The notes below the pieces were generated by a model, which was not told the origin of the DNA, did no database searches, and worked only from the letters and a program-made list of their open reading frames with translations. A program made the position numbers and the translations under genes. Positions 37,420 through 45,932 of a DNA stretch of 64,000 bases are shown here, piece by piece (the first letter of the stretch is position 1; each line of letters opens with the position of its first letter). Origin of the DNA: Gaiellaceae bacterium (GTDB lineage Bacteria > Actinomycetota > Thermoleophilia > Gaiellales > Gaiellaceae); contig BPGK01000001.1 in NCBI GenBank assembly GCA_026002995.1, positions 744,001-808,000 on the forward strand. Reading direction: 5' to 3'.

Positions 37420-38306
37420 CGCGTGCCGCTCCTTTCGATCAGCTCCGCCGCGCGCACGACCGGGTTGACGAGGGTGCCGATCTCCGGCACCTCGATCTCG
37501 ACGGTGTGGCCGGGGAGGAGAGTGAAGTCGTCGGGTGGAACGAGGCCGGTACCCGTGAGGAGGACGCTGCCCGCCGGGACGGGGTTGTCCAGCAGGAGCC
37601 AACGGACGAGCTCGTCGTAGGAGCGCCGCATGCGGGCGGTCGAGGTCTCGTCCTCGAACACGACGCCGCCGCGGTCGTCGAGCACGCGCATCCGGATCCG
37701 GAGCGGCGCGTTCGGGCTCTCGGGGACGTAGACGGCCGGACCGATGGCGCACGCGCCCGCGTACACCTTCGCCTGCGGGAGGTAGAGCGGGTTTGCGCCC
37801 TCGATGTCGCGCGAGGAGACGTCGTTGCCGATCGTGAGCCCGAGGATGGCGCCGCGCTCGCCGAGCACGAGCCCGATCTCCGGCTCGGGAACGCTCCACG
37901 TCGCGTCGTCGCGGATCCCGATCGGCTCGCCGGGGCCGACCGTTCGCCGGCAGGCCGCGTCCTTGAGGAAGAGCTCGGGGCGCGCCGCCTCGTAGACGAG
38001 CGTGTACACGTCCTGCGCGGCGCTTTCCTCCACCCGTGCGTCGCGCGAGCGCTCGTACGTCACGCCCGCGCACCACACCTCCGGCGGGTCGAGCGGGCGG
38101 AGCAGCGCGAGCCCGTCGTCGAGCTCCCGCAGCCCGGCGTCCGCGCCGACTGCCGCCTTCGCCGCTCGCGCGCCTCCCGTGAGGACGTCGAGGACGTCTG
38201 TCTCCTGGAGCTCCTCGAAGTGCAGGCGCTCGGGGTTCGAGCGCTCCGGCAGCTCCGCCGCGACCCGGATCTCGCCGCGCGCCGTGCGGTACCGGATCAG
38301 GCGCAC
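37416..38306 (-). CDS. FAH-family protein, 2-keto-3-deoxy-sugar-acid dehydratase-like
   Basis: PPEVWCAGVTYERSRDARVEESAAQDVYTLVYEAARPELFLKDAACR; SSRDIEGANPLYLPQAKVY; NPVPAGSVLLTGTGLVPPDDFTL. Confidence 0.85.
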   Translation of the reverse strand: MRLIRYRTARGEIRVAAELPERSNPERLHFEELQETDVLDVLTGGARAAKAAVGADAGLRELDDGLALLRPLDPPEVWCAGVTYERSRDARVEESAAQDVYTLVYEAARPELFLKDAACRRTVGPGEPIGIRDDATWSVPEPEIGLVLGERGAILGLTIGNDVSSRDIEGANPLYLPQAKVYAGACAIGPAVYVPESPNAPLRIRMRVLDDRGGVVFEDETSTARMRRSYDELVRWLLLDNPVPAGSVLLTGTGLVPPDDFTLLPGHTVEIEVPEIGTLVNPVVRAAELIERSGTR

Positions 38307-39031
38307 TAGTACACGGCCCTCCCGCCTGAGATGTCGTACGTCGCCCCGGTGGAGAACGAGCACTCCTCGCTCGCGAGCCAGCAGACGAGCGCCGCCACCT
38401 CCTCGGGCGTGCCCATGCGCCCCATCGGGATGCGCTCGACCATGTACTCGATGTGCTCCTGCGAGAGCCCGTCGAGGATCGGCGTCGCGATGACCGCCGG
38501 CGCGATGCAGTTGACCAGCACGCCCGTGCGGGCGACGTCCTTGCCGATCGCCTTCGTGAGAGCGATGACGGCAGCCTTCGCCGCGGAGTAGGCGGCGGCC
38601 ATCGGGTTGCCCTCTTTCCCCGCGATCGAGGCGACGTTCACGATGCGACCGTAGCCGCGCTCGACCATCCCCGGGAGCACGGCTCGGTTGCAGAAGAAGA
38701 CGCCATCTGCGTTGACGGCGAGCACGCGCCTCCACTCCTCGTCGGTCACCTCGACCGTCCGCAGCGAGGCGCCGGGGATGCCGGCCGAGCAGACGAGCAC
38801 GTCGAGCGGCCCGAGCTCGCGCTCCGCTCGGGCCACGGCAGCGTTCACGTCGGCGGACGAGGAGACGTCTCCGGCGATCGCGAGCGATCCCTCGGGACCG
38901 CCCGGGTGGAGATCGAGGGTCGCGACGCGCGCGCCTTCCGCGAGCAGCCGACTCGCGACCGCTGCGCCGATGCCGCTGCCTCCGCCCGTGACGAGCGCAA
39001 CCCGACCAGAGAATCGATAATCGTTTGCCAT
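38306..39031 (-). CDS. SDR-family oxidoreductase
   Basis: VALVTGGGSGIGAAVASRLL; YSAAKAAVIALTKAIGKDV. Confidence 0.93.
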   Translation of the reverse strand: MANDYRFSGRVALVTGGGSGIGAAVASRLLAEGARVATLDLHPGGPEGSLAIAGDVSSSADVNAAVARAERELGPLDVLVCSAGIPGASLRTVEVTDEEWRRVLAVNADGVFFCNRAVLPGMVERGYGRIVNVASIAGKEGNPMAAAYSAAKAAVIALTKAIGKDVARTGVLVNCIAPAVIATPILDGLSQEHIEYMVERIPMGRMGTPEEVAALVCWLASEECSFSTGATYDISGGRAVY

Positions 39032-39061
39032 CTGCTACCGGAACCCTAAAGTCTGAGCGCC

Positions 39062-39475
39062 ATGTCGTTCGACCCGAACCGCGACTACCCGCTCGGGGCG
39101 CAGCGTCCCGAGCTCGTGACGACCCCGTCGGGTGTGCCGCTCTCCGAGCTTACGCTAGCCGCCGCGCGGGAGGGGCGCATCGACGGCGCGGAGATGCGCG
39201 CCACGCCACGCACGCTGCGCCTCCAGGCGGAGGTCGCGCGCGCCGCCGGCCGACCGCAGCTCGCGGAGAACCTCGAGCGCGCGGCCGAGCTCGCCTCGGT
39301 CCCGGACGACCTGCTGCTCGAGGTGTACACAGCGCTTCGTCCCGGCCGAGCGACCGTGGTCGAGCTCGAGCGCTGGGCGACGCGGCTCGAGGAGCTCGGG
39401 GCGACGGCGACCGCGGCCTTCGTCCGCGAGGCGGCCGCGGCGTACGAGGAACGAGGGCTCGTCCGTGCGCAGTAA
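39062..39475 (+). CDS. B12-dependent diol/glycerol dehydratase small subunit
   Basis: PduE-like: GAEMRATPRTLRLQAEVARAAGRPQLAENLERAAELASVPDDLLLEVYTALRPGRA...AAFVREAAAAYEERGLV. Confidence 0.93.
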   Translation: MSFDPNRDYPLGAQRPELVTTPSGVPLSELTLAAAREGRIDGAEMRATPRTLRLQAEVARAAGRPQLAENLERAAELASVPDDLLLEVYTALRPGRATVVELERWATRLEELGATATAAFVREAAAAYEERGLVRAQ

Positions 39476-41705
39476 GCGCTTTGCGGCGCGCGCTCGGCGC
39501 GAGCTCGCACTCGAGCCGCTCGTGTCTCCGCTTCCCGAGCTCGGGCTCGTGGCCGCGAACGGGCCGAACGACCCCGAGCCGGAGCTCGCGCTCGACGGCG
39601 AGCGTGTCGTCCGCATGGATGGACGCGACGCCGAGGAGTTCGACGTGATCGACCGCTTCGTCGTCGCGCACGGCCTCGATCTCGGGATCGCCGAGGAGGC
39701 GATGGCGCTCGAGGACGTCGAGATCGCCCGACGGCTCGTCGACATCGACGTCCCACGCGCGGAGCTCGTACGGCTCTCCCGCGGGCTCACGCCGGCGAAG
39801 CTCGCGCGCGTCGTGGGGCTGCTCGAGCCCGTCGAGCTCATGCTCGCTCTCGCGAAGCTCCGCGCCCGGCGCGCACCGGCGAACCAGGCGCACGTGACGA
39901 ATCTCGCAGAGAGCCCGGCGCTGCTCGCCGCCGACGCCGCAGAGGCAGCGCGGCGGGGCTTCGCGGAGATGGAGACGACGGTCGGCGTCGCGCGCTACGC
40001 GCCGCTGAACGCCCTCGCGCTGCTCATCGGCTCGCAGGCCGGACGACCCGGCGTCATGACGCAGTGCGCCGTCGAGGAGAAGCGCAACCTCGAGCTCGCG
40101 ATTCGCGGCCTCGTCACGTACGCCGAGACCCTCTCGGTGTACGGGACCGAGCCGGTGTTCGTGGACGGCGACGACACGCCCTGGTCGAAGGCCTTCCTCG
40201 GGGCCGCCTACGCCTCGCGCGGGGTGAAGGTGCGGTTCACGTCCGGCACGGGCTCGGAGGCGCTCATGGGGCACGCGCAGGGGTACTCGATGCTCTACCT
40301 CGAGGCCCGCTGCCTCGCCGTCGTGCGGGCGGCGGGGTCGCAGGGGGTGCAGAACGGCTCGATCTCCGTCGTCGCTCTCGTCCTCTCGCTGCCCGGCGGG
40401 GTGCGCGCGATTCTGGGCGAGAACGTCCTCGCAGCCTGGCTCGACCTCGAGGTTGCATCGGGGAACGACGCCATCGCGTCGCACTCGGAGATCCGCAAGA
40501 CGGCGAAGTTGATGGGCCAGTTCCTGCCCGGCACCGACTTCGTGACGTCGGGCTACTCGGTCATGCCGCGCCGCGACAACACGTTCGGCGGAGGGAACTA
40601 CGACGCCGACGACCTCGACGAGTGGCTGACGATCCAGCGCGACTGGCAGGTAGATGCGGGGATCGAGCCGGTCGCCGAGGACGAGATCCTGCGCGTGCGC
40701 GAGCGCGCCGCGAGAGCTGCGCAGGCCGTCTTCGCCGAGCTCGGGCTCCCGCCGATCAGCGACGAGGAGGTCGCGGCGGCGACGACGGGCTACGACTCGA
40801 ACGACATGCCGCCCCGCGATCGAGCAGCCGACGTCGAGGCCGCGGACGAGCTCCTCGCGCGTGGCGTGAGCGGGCTCGACGTCGCCCTGGCGCTCGACCG
40901 CCGCGGCTTCGCCGATGTCGCTGCCGCGGTGCTCGGCATGCAGCGTCAACGGGTCGCGGCGGACTACTTGCAGACCGCCGCCGTCATCGACGAGCACGGG
41001 CTCGTACGCTCTGCCGTCAACGATCCGAACGACTACGCCGGCCCCGGCACCGGCTATCGGCTCGATGGAGCGCGCTGGGAGCTCCTGCAGTCGCTGCCGC
41101 AGGTCGTCGCGCCGGACGCTCTGGTCGACGAGGAGGATGCGGCCGAGCCCCTCGTGCGCGAGCGGGGCGAGGCGGGGGTGGGAGACGATCCGTCGGAGGT
41201 GGTGGTCGCGGTCGGCCCCGCCTTCGGGAAGACGCTTCGCCGCACGATCGCCGGCCTCGACCACGGGGAGGTGCTGCACGCTGTCTGCGAGGGCATCCGG
41301 GAGGGAGGCGCGGTACCGCGGCTCGTGCGGATCCGCAGGGTCGCGGACGTCGCGTTCATCGGCCACGACGGAGCGCGCCTCTCCGGCTCGGGCGTCGCCG
41401 TCGGCGTGCAGTCGAAGGGGACCGCGGTCATCCACCGCGCCGACCTCGAGCCGCTCGACAACCTCGAGCTCTTCGGGATGGCGCCGCTCTACACGCTCGA
41501 GTCGTACCGCGCGATGGGACGCAACGCGGCGGGCTATGCGCTCGGCCGCCGGGTCGGACCCGTGCCCACCGAGCTCGATAACTTCGCGCGGGCGAAGCTC
41601 ATCGTCCGCACGACGCTCCTCCACGCGCGCGAGACGAAGGCGGTCGTCGCCGAGGCACCGCCCGTCGAGCTCGAGCTGCCGGCGAGCGTGGCGTCCGCGC
41701 AGTGA
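39465..41705 (+). CDS. Fused large+medium subunit of B12-dependent diol/glycerol dehydratase
   Basis: PduC-like VRSKRF...ANQAHVTNLAESPALLAADAAEAARRGFAEMETTVGVARYAPLNA...SVYGTEPVFVDGDDTPWSKAFL...NDYAGPGTGYRL, followed in frame by PduD-like VVVAVGPAFGKTLRRTIAGLDHGEVLHAVCEGI...RLSGSGVAVGVQSKGTAVIHRADLEPLDNLELF. Confidence 0.95.
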   Translation: MRSKRFAARARRELALEPLVSPLPELGLVAANGPNDPEPELALDGERVVRMDGRDAEEFDVIDRFVVAHGLDLGIAEEAMALEDVEIARRLVDIDVPRAELVRLSRGLTPAKLARVVGLLEPVELMLALAKLRARRAPANQAHVTNLAESPALLAADAAEAARRGFAEMETTVGVARYAPLNALALLIGSQAGRPGVMTQCAVEEKRNLELAIRGLVTYAETLSVYGTEPVFVDGDDTPWSKAFLGAAYASRGVKVRFTSGTGSEALMGHAQGYSMLYLEARCLAVVRAAGSQGVQNGSISVVALVLSLPGGVRAILGENVLAAWLDLEVASGNDAIASHSEIRKTAKLMGQFLPGTDFVTSGYSVMPRRDNTFGGGNYDADDLDEWLTIQRDWQVDAGIEPVAEDEILRVRERAARAAQAVFAELGLPPISDEEVAAATTGYDSNDMPPRDRAADVEAADELLARGVSGLDVALALDRRGFADVAAAVLGMQRQRVAADYLQTAAVIDEHGLVRSAVNDPNDYAGPGTGYRLDGARWELLQSLPQVVAPDALVDEEDAAEPLVRERGEAGVGDDPSEVVVAVGPAFGKTLRRTIAGLDHGEVLHAVCEGIREGGAVPRLVRIRRVADVAFIGHDGARLSGSGVAVGVQSKGTAVIHRADLEPLDNLELFGMAPLYTLESYRAMGRNAAGYALGRRVGPVPTELDNFARAKLIVRTTLLHARETKAVVAEAPPVELELPASVASAQ

Positions 41706-41797
41706 GGGCCCGAGCGTCCGTGTCCGTCGCGAACCTTGCCGAGTGCTCGTCACCTGTCGTGCGGCTGCCCGCTCCGTTCGTGCTGCAATAGGAGGCG

Positions 41798-42103
41798 ATG
41801 CGGATCGAGCTCCTCTACTGGGAGGGTTGTCCTTCGTACCCGGAGGCGAAGGAGTTGCTCGAGGAGGTGCTGCGCGAGCGGGGGATCGAGGCGCCGATCG
41901 AGATGCGCGAGGTGCGCACGCAGGAGGAGGCGGTCGCGCTCCGCTTCCCCGGGTCGCCGACGATCCGCATCGACGGACGCGACGTCGATCCGATCGGGGC
42001 TGAGTCGACGCCGGCGCTCACGTGCCGGATCTACCGGTCTTCCGACGGCCGCGTCTCGCCCATTCCCACCCGAACGCAACTCGAGGAGGCACTTGCAAGA
42101 TGA
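41798..42103 (+). CDS. Small thioredoxin-fold protein
   Basis: IELLYWEGCPSYPEAKELLEEVL and FPGSPTIRIDGRDVDP resemble small thioredoxin-like/alkylmercury-lyase-associated proteins. Confidence 0.7.
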   Translation: MRIELLYWEGCPSYPEAKELLEEVLRERGIEAPIEMREVRTQEEAVALRFPGSPTIRIDGRDVDPIGAESTPALTCRIYRSSDGRVSPIPTRTQLEEALAR

Positions 42104-42627
42104 GCGTGATCGAGAGGACGGCGCCCGTGTTCGACCTCCCCGGGGTCGACGGTCGGAACCACACCCTGGAGGAGTACGCGGACGCGCCGGTGCTCGTTCT
42201 CATCCAGTCGTGCAACCACTGCCCGTACGTCCTCGCGTGGGAGGACCGCATCAACGACCTCGCTCGCGAGTACGCCGAGCGGGGCGTGAAGTTCGTCGCG
42301 ATCAACTCGAACGACGCCGAGGCCTACCCGCAGGACTCCTTCGAGGCCATGGTCGACCACGCGCGCGAGGCGGGCTACGTCTTCGACTACCTGTACGACG
42401 AAAGCCAGGAGGTGGCGCGGGCGCTCGGCTCGGAGCGGACGCCCGAGTGCTTCGTCTACGACGCCGACCGCCGGCTCGTCTACCACGGGGCGGTGGACGA
42501 CAACCGCGACGAGCGCGAGGTCACACGGCACTACCTGCGCGACGCGATCGAGGCCGCGCTCGCCGGCGAGGCGCCGCCTGTCGCGGAGACACCGCCCGTC
42601 GGGTGCTCGGTGAAGTACCGCAGCTGA
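42100..42627 (+). CDS. Thioredoxin-family/AhpC-TSA-like protein
   Basis: VLVLIQSCNHCPYVLAWEDRIND (CNHC) and KFVAINSNDAEAYPQDSFEAM; ATGA overlap. Confidence 0.88.
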   Translation: MSVIERTAPVFDLPGVDGRNHTLEEYADAPVLVLIQSCNHCPYVLAWEDRINDLAREYAERGVKFVAINSNDAEAYPQDSFEAMVDHAREAGYVFDYLYDESQEVARALGSERTPECFVYDADRRLVYHGAVDDNRDEREVTRHYLRDAIEAALAGEAPPVAETPPVGCSVKYRS

Positions 42628-42649
42628 GCGAAGCGTCGTAGGCTGTGGA

Positions 42650-42682
42650 GCCGTCGGCCCCGCTGCGGCGGGGCCGAACGGC
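42650..42682. terminator. Bidirectional stem-loop between convergent genes
   Basis: GCCGT-CGGCCCCGC-TGCG-GCGGGGCCG-A-ACGGC. Confidence 0.75.
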
Positions 42683-42864
42683 TACTCGCTCGGCTTTCCG
42701 GCCTTGCCCCAGTGGCTCGGCTGGATGCCGTGGACGATCACCTGGATGTGCTCGACGGCTGCTCCGCTCGACTCGTGCAGAGCCCGGGTGAGCGCCTCGA
42801 TCATTCTCGGCACGGACTCCTCGGTGACCCGCCGGTCGAAGAGCTTGACCTCGATCAGCGGCAT
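42682..42864 (-). CDS. 4-oxalocrotonate tautomerase family protein (copy 1)
   Basis: MPLIEVKLFDRRVTEESVPRMIEALTRAL; Pro2 catalytic residue. Confidence 0.88.
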   Translation of the reverse strand: MPLIEVKLFDRRVTEESVPRMIEALTRALHESSGAAVEHIQVIVHGIQPSHWGKAGKPSE

Positions 42865-42893
42865 CGCGCCTCCTTTCGTCGTTGCGCGCGATC

Positions 42894-43109
42894 CTACGCC
42901 GAGGGGCCGGGCGGCATCTGCTCGACCGGCCAGGGCTTGCCGCCGAGACCCCAGTTGCGCGGGTCGTGGCCCTCCACGATGACCCAGGTGTGCTCTCTGA
43001 GCCCCGGGTGCGTCACCTCGCAGAGCGCGTCGGTGAGCTTCTCGATGAGCGCGGCGCTCGTCTCCTCCGACAGGCGGTAGTCGAAGAGCTCGACTCTGAT
43101 GAGCGGCAT
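42894..43109 (-). CDS. 4-oxalocrotonate tautomerase family protein (copy 2)
   Basis: MPLIRVELFDYRLSEETSAALIEKLTDAL...TWVIVEGHDPRNWGLGGKPW. Confidence 0.88.
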   Translation of the reverse strand: MPLIRVELFDYRLSEETSAALIEKLTDALCEVTHPGLREHTWVIVEGHDPRNWGLGGKPWPVEQMPPGPSA

Positions 43110-43157
43110 CGTGCCTCCTCTCGCATCGGGTTCTCGGCGAGGGTACGGTAGGGCGGG

Positions 43158-43604
43158 ATGAGGATCCAGCACGTCGGGCTCGTCGTCTCCGACCTCGAGC
43201 GCTCGCGGCGCTTCTACGCCGGCGCGCTCGGGCTCGAGGAGGTGCCGCGGCCTGCGAACTTCGCCTTCGACGGCGCGTGGTTTCGCTTCGGCGGCACCGA
43301 GCTGCACCTGCTCGCCGAGGAGCACACGACGGGCGGTGCCGGCCAGAGGGCGGGTATGGGCGCTGCGAAGGGGATGACGCACCACCTCGCCTTCGAGGTC
43401 GACGACCTCGCCGCGGCGCTCGCTCGGCTCGCGGAGCACGGGGTCGAGCTCGCAGGCGGCCCGATGCCGCGCGGCGACGGCTACACGCAGGCGTTCTTCC
43501 TCGACCCGGACGGCTACGTCCTCGAGCTCTTCGAGCACACGGGCGAGGACCAGGCGGACGCGCCGGAACGCACTCCGGTCGCCGCCTGGCGAGAGGACGA
43601 GTAG
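43158..43604 (+). CDS. VOC-family (glyoxalase/bleomycin-resistance fold) protein
   Basis: IQHVGLVVSDLERSRRFYAGALGLEEVPRP; FFLDPDGYVLELFEHTG. Confidence 0.92.
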   Translation: MRIQHVGLVVSDLERSRRFYAGALGLEEVPRPANFAFDGAWFRFGGTELHLLAEEHTTGGAGQRAGMGAAKGMTHHLAFEVDDLAAALARLAEHGVELAGGPMPRGDGYTQAFFLDPDGYVLELFEHTGEDQADAPERTPVAAWREDE

Positions 43605-43657
43605 TCGTCGTCCGGGCGTGCGTCGCTGTCCGTGGCGGGCGTGTGCGCTGCGCGTGC

Positions 43658-43770
43658 TAGGGTGCGGAGCACGGACGGCGCCCGTCGTCCCGTGAGGTTT
43701 GACTTCTTCGGTTCCTCCAGCGGGTCGAGGCAGGCGGATCTCGACCGTTCGAACCGAGGAGTGAACCGAG
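43658..43770 (+). promoter_or_regulatory. Promoter (TAGGGT) and ~100-nt 5' leader of DEAD-box helicase gene
   Basis: -10-like TAGGGT at 43658; TCGGTTC (43708-43714) complementary to two GAACCGA copies (43751-43757, 43763-43769); GAGGAG SD at 43756-43761. Confidence 0.45.
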
Positions 43771-44961
43771 ATGCAGCAGTCTTTCTCCGAGCTCGGCGTA
43801 TCCGCGCGCATCGTGAGCGCGCTCGCCGCGCACGACATCCATCGTCCCTTCCCGATCCAGGCCAGCGTCCTGCCCGAGGCTCTCGCTGGGCGCGACGTCC
43901 TGGCCAAGGCGCCGACCGGCTCCGGTAAGACGCTCGCGTTCGCGATCCCGCTCGTCGAGCGAATCGACGCCGGCGGGGAGAGGCCGAGCGCGCTCGTGCT
44001 CGTGCCGACGCGAGAGCTTGCGTCGCAGGTCGCCGATGAGATCGTCGCGGTCGCGCCAAGCGGCGTTCGCGTGTCGACCGTCTACGGGGGAGTCGCCCTC
44101 GGCCCGCAGGCGACGCGCGCACGCGCGGCCGACGTCCTCGTCGCCACGCCGGGACGGCTCAACGACCTCCTCGAGCGCGAGGCCGTCTCGCTCGACGCCG
44201 TTCGCGTCCTCGTGCTCGACGAGGCCGACCGGATGCTCGACCTGGGCTTCAAGCCCCAGGTCGACCGGATCGTGCGCCGTGTCCCGCGCGCCCGTCAGAC
44301 GATGCTCTTCTCCGCGACGCTCGACGCGCGGGTGCGCGAGCTCGCACGCGCGTACACGATCGACCCGCTCCGCTTCGACGTCGAGCCCGCGTCCGGCCTG
44401 GAGGGGGCTCGGGTCGAGCACCGCTTCGTCGAGGTGCGGCCGGACACGAAGGTCGAGACGCTCGTCGGGATGCTCGGGGCAGACGGCCAGCGAACGCTCG
44501 TCTTCGTCCGCACGAAGCGTGGCGCCGACCGTCTCGTCCGCAGGCTCGCTCAGCACGGGGTTCGGGCCGTCGTCATGCACGGCGACCTGAGCCAGGCGCA
44601 GCGGGAGCGTGCCCTCGGACGGTTCGAGTCCGGGCAGGCGTCCACGCTCGTCGCCACGGACGTCGCCGCACGGGGGATCGACCTCGCCGATGTCACCCAC
44701 GTCGTGAACTACGACCCGCCGGAGGAGCACGCCGGGTACGTACACCGGGTCGGGCGCACGGGGCGCGCGGGCCGCGGCGGTGTCGGCGTGACGCTCGTCC
44801 TCCCGGAGCAGCGCGAGAGCGTGAGCCGGGTCGCAAGGCTCGCGGGCCAGGCGGAGGAGTTCACGAAGACAGGCCTCGAGCTCGCGCCGCCGAGGCTCGT
44901 GTACTCGTCGCGGCGCGGGCGCTCGAAGTGGGGGGCGCCCCGCCCGGCCCGCAAGATCTGA
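43771..44961 (+). CDS. DEAD/DEAH-box ATP-dependent RNA helicase
   Basis: FPIQASVLPEALAGRDVLAKAPTGSGKTLAF, VLDEADRMLDLGF, SATLD, ARGIDLADVTHVVNYDPP, HRVGRTGRAG. Confidence 0.96.
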   Translation: MQQSFSELGVSARIVSALAAHDIHRPFPIQASVLPEALAGRDVLAKAPTGSGKTLAFAIPLVERIDAGGERPSALVLVPTRELASQVADEIVAVAPSGVRVSTVYGGVALGPQATRARAADVLVATPGRLNDLLEREAVSLDAVRVLVLDEADRMLDLGFKPQVDRIVRRVPRARQTMLFSATLDARVRELARAYTIDPLRFDVEPASGLEGARVEHRFVEVRPDTKVETLVGMLGADGQRTLVFVRTKRGADRLVRRLAQHGVRAVVMHGDLSQAQRERALGRFESGQASTLVATDVAARGIDLADVTHVVNYDPPEEHAGYVHRVGRTGRAGRGGVGVTLVLPEQRESVSRVARLAGQAEEFTKTGLELAPPRLVYSSRRGRSKWGAPRPARKI

Positions 44962-44965
44962 GGCG

Positions 44966-45466
44966 TCAGGCGGATACGGCGAGCTGCTCGTCGATCCAGG
45001 CGCTCGCCTCCTCGGGATCGACACCGCGCACGACGGAGATCTCGCCGGCGAGCAGATCCCGGGCCTTGACGAGGAGCGCTCGCTCGCTCGCGGAGAGCTT
45101 GGAGGCGCCGGTCGCGGCTGCGGTGCGCTCGCGCCACGTCCCATCGCGGACGAGCTCGGCGAGCTCGAGCGGATCGCCTCGGCGGAGCTTCTCCTGCGCG
45201 TCCTTGAGGCGCTTCGCCCAGACGTCGTCGCTCGTGTCTCCGGGAGCGCGCAGCGTCTTCTGCACGCGCTCGAGCCCGGCCTTGCTCACGAGGGGGCGCA
45301 CCTGCGCTCGCGCGAGCTCGACGGGGAGCGTCACCGAGAGGCCGTTCGCGAGCTCGAGCACGACGACCTCCTGCTCGCGGTCGAGGACGACCCGCTGCTC
45401 TCGGGCGACGACGCGGCCGACTCCGTGTGGGGGGTACGCGATGACGTCCCCGACTTTCAGCTCCAT
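44966..45466 (-). CDS. CarD-family transcriptional regulator
   Basis: MELKVGDVIAYPPHGVGRVVARE N-terminal CarD domain; preceded by TAGGCT-N6-ATG. Confidence 0.9.
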   Translation of the reverse strand: MELKVGDVIAYPPHGVGRVVAREQRVVLDREQEVVVLELANGLSVTLPVELARAQVRPLVSKAGLERVQKTLRAPGDTSDDVWAKRLKDAQEKLRRGDPLELAELVRDGTWRERTAAATGASKLSASERALLVKARDLLAGEISVVRGVDPEEASAWIDEQLAVSA

Positions 45467-45496
45467 GACGCCAGCCTAACGCCGGGGCGGTGGAGC

Positions 45497-45886
45497 TCAG
45501 CGCTCGACGTGGAGCCTGTCGCCCTGCTCGCCGAGGACGAGGTCGCGCTCCGGGTCCGGGATGTGGTCACGTGGGACCGGCGCCATGGCCTCGACGAACG
45601 TGACGCCCTCCTCCGAGACGAGCTCGTGCTCGACGCCACGATTGACGACGACGACGTCGCCCGGGCCGAGCGCTCGCGTCTCGTCTCCGACCGTCATCGT
45701 CAGCGACCCCGCGATGATCCACATCGCCTGCTCGGACTCCGGGTGGGCGTGGCGGGCGACGACCGTTCCCGGCGCGTAGGTGACATGGCCGAGGAAGACC
45801 TGCTCGCCGGCGATGGCGCGGAGCCCCACGCCCGGGAAGAGGGCGTGGGGCTCGACGCCGTTCCAGGTGCGGAAGGGGGTCGTCAT
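45497..45886 (-). CDS. Cupin-domain protein
   Basis: GTVVARHAHPESEQAMWIIAGSLTMTVGDETRALGPGDVVVVNRGVEHE. Confidence 0.9.
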   Translation of the reverse strand: MTTPFRTWNGVEPHALFPGVGLRAIAGEQVFLGHVTYAPGTVVARHAHPESEQAMWIIAGSLTMTVGDETRALGPGDVVVVNRGVEHELVSEEGVTFVEAMAPVPRDHIPDPERDLVLGEQGDRLHVER

Positions 45887-45932
45887 CTGCGAAGCGGGTG
45901 ACGACCCCCTGCGGTGAGGGGCACGTGCGGGA

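Noticed and set aside
39150-41753. 867-aa minus-strand ORF opposite the diol dehydratase
   Set aside because: R/D/E/H/A-rich translation with no motifs; a codon-composition shadow of the strongly supported plus-strand genes in GC-rich DNA.
43657-45144. 495-aa minus-strand ORF opposite the DEAD-box helicase
   Set aside because: Antisense shadow ORF with charged low-complexity translation; helicase motifs on the plus strand are unambiguous.
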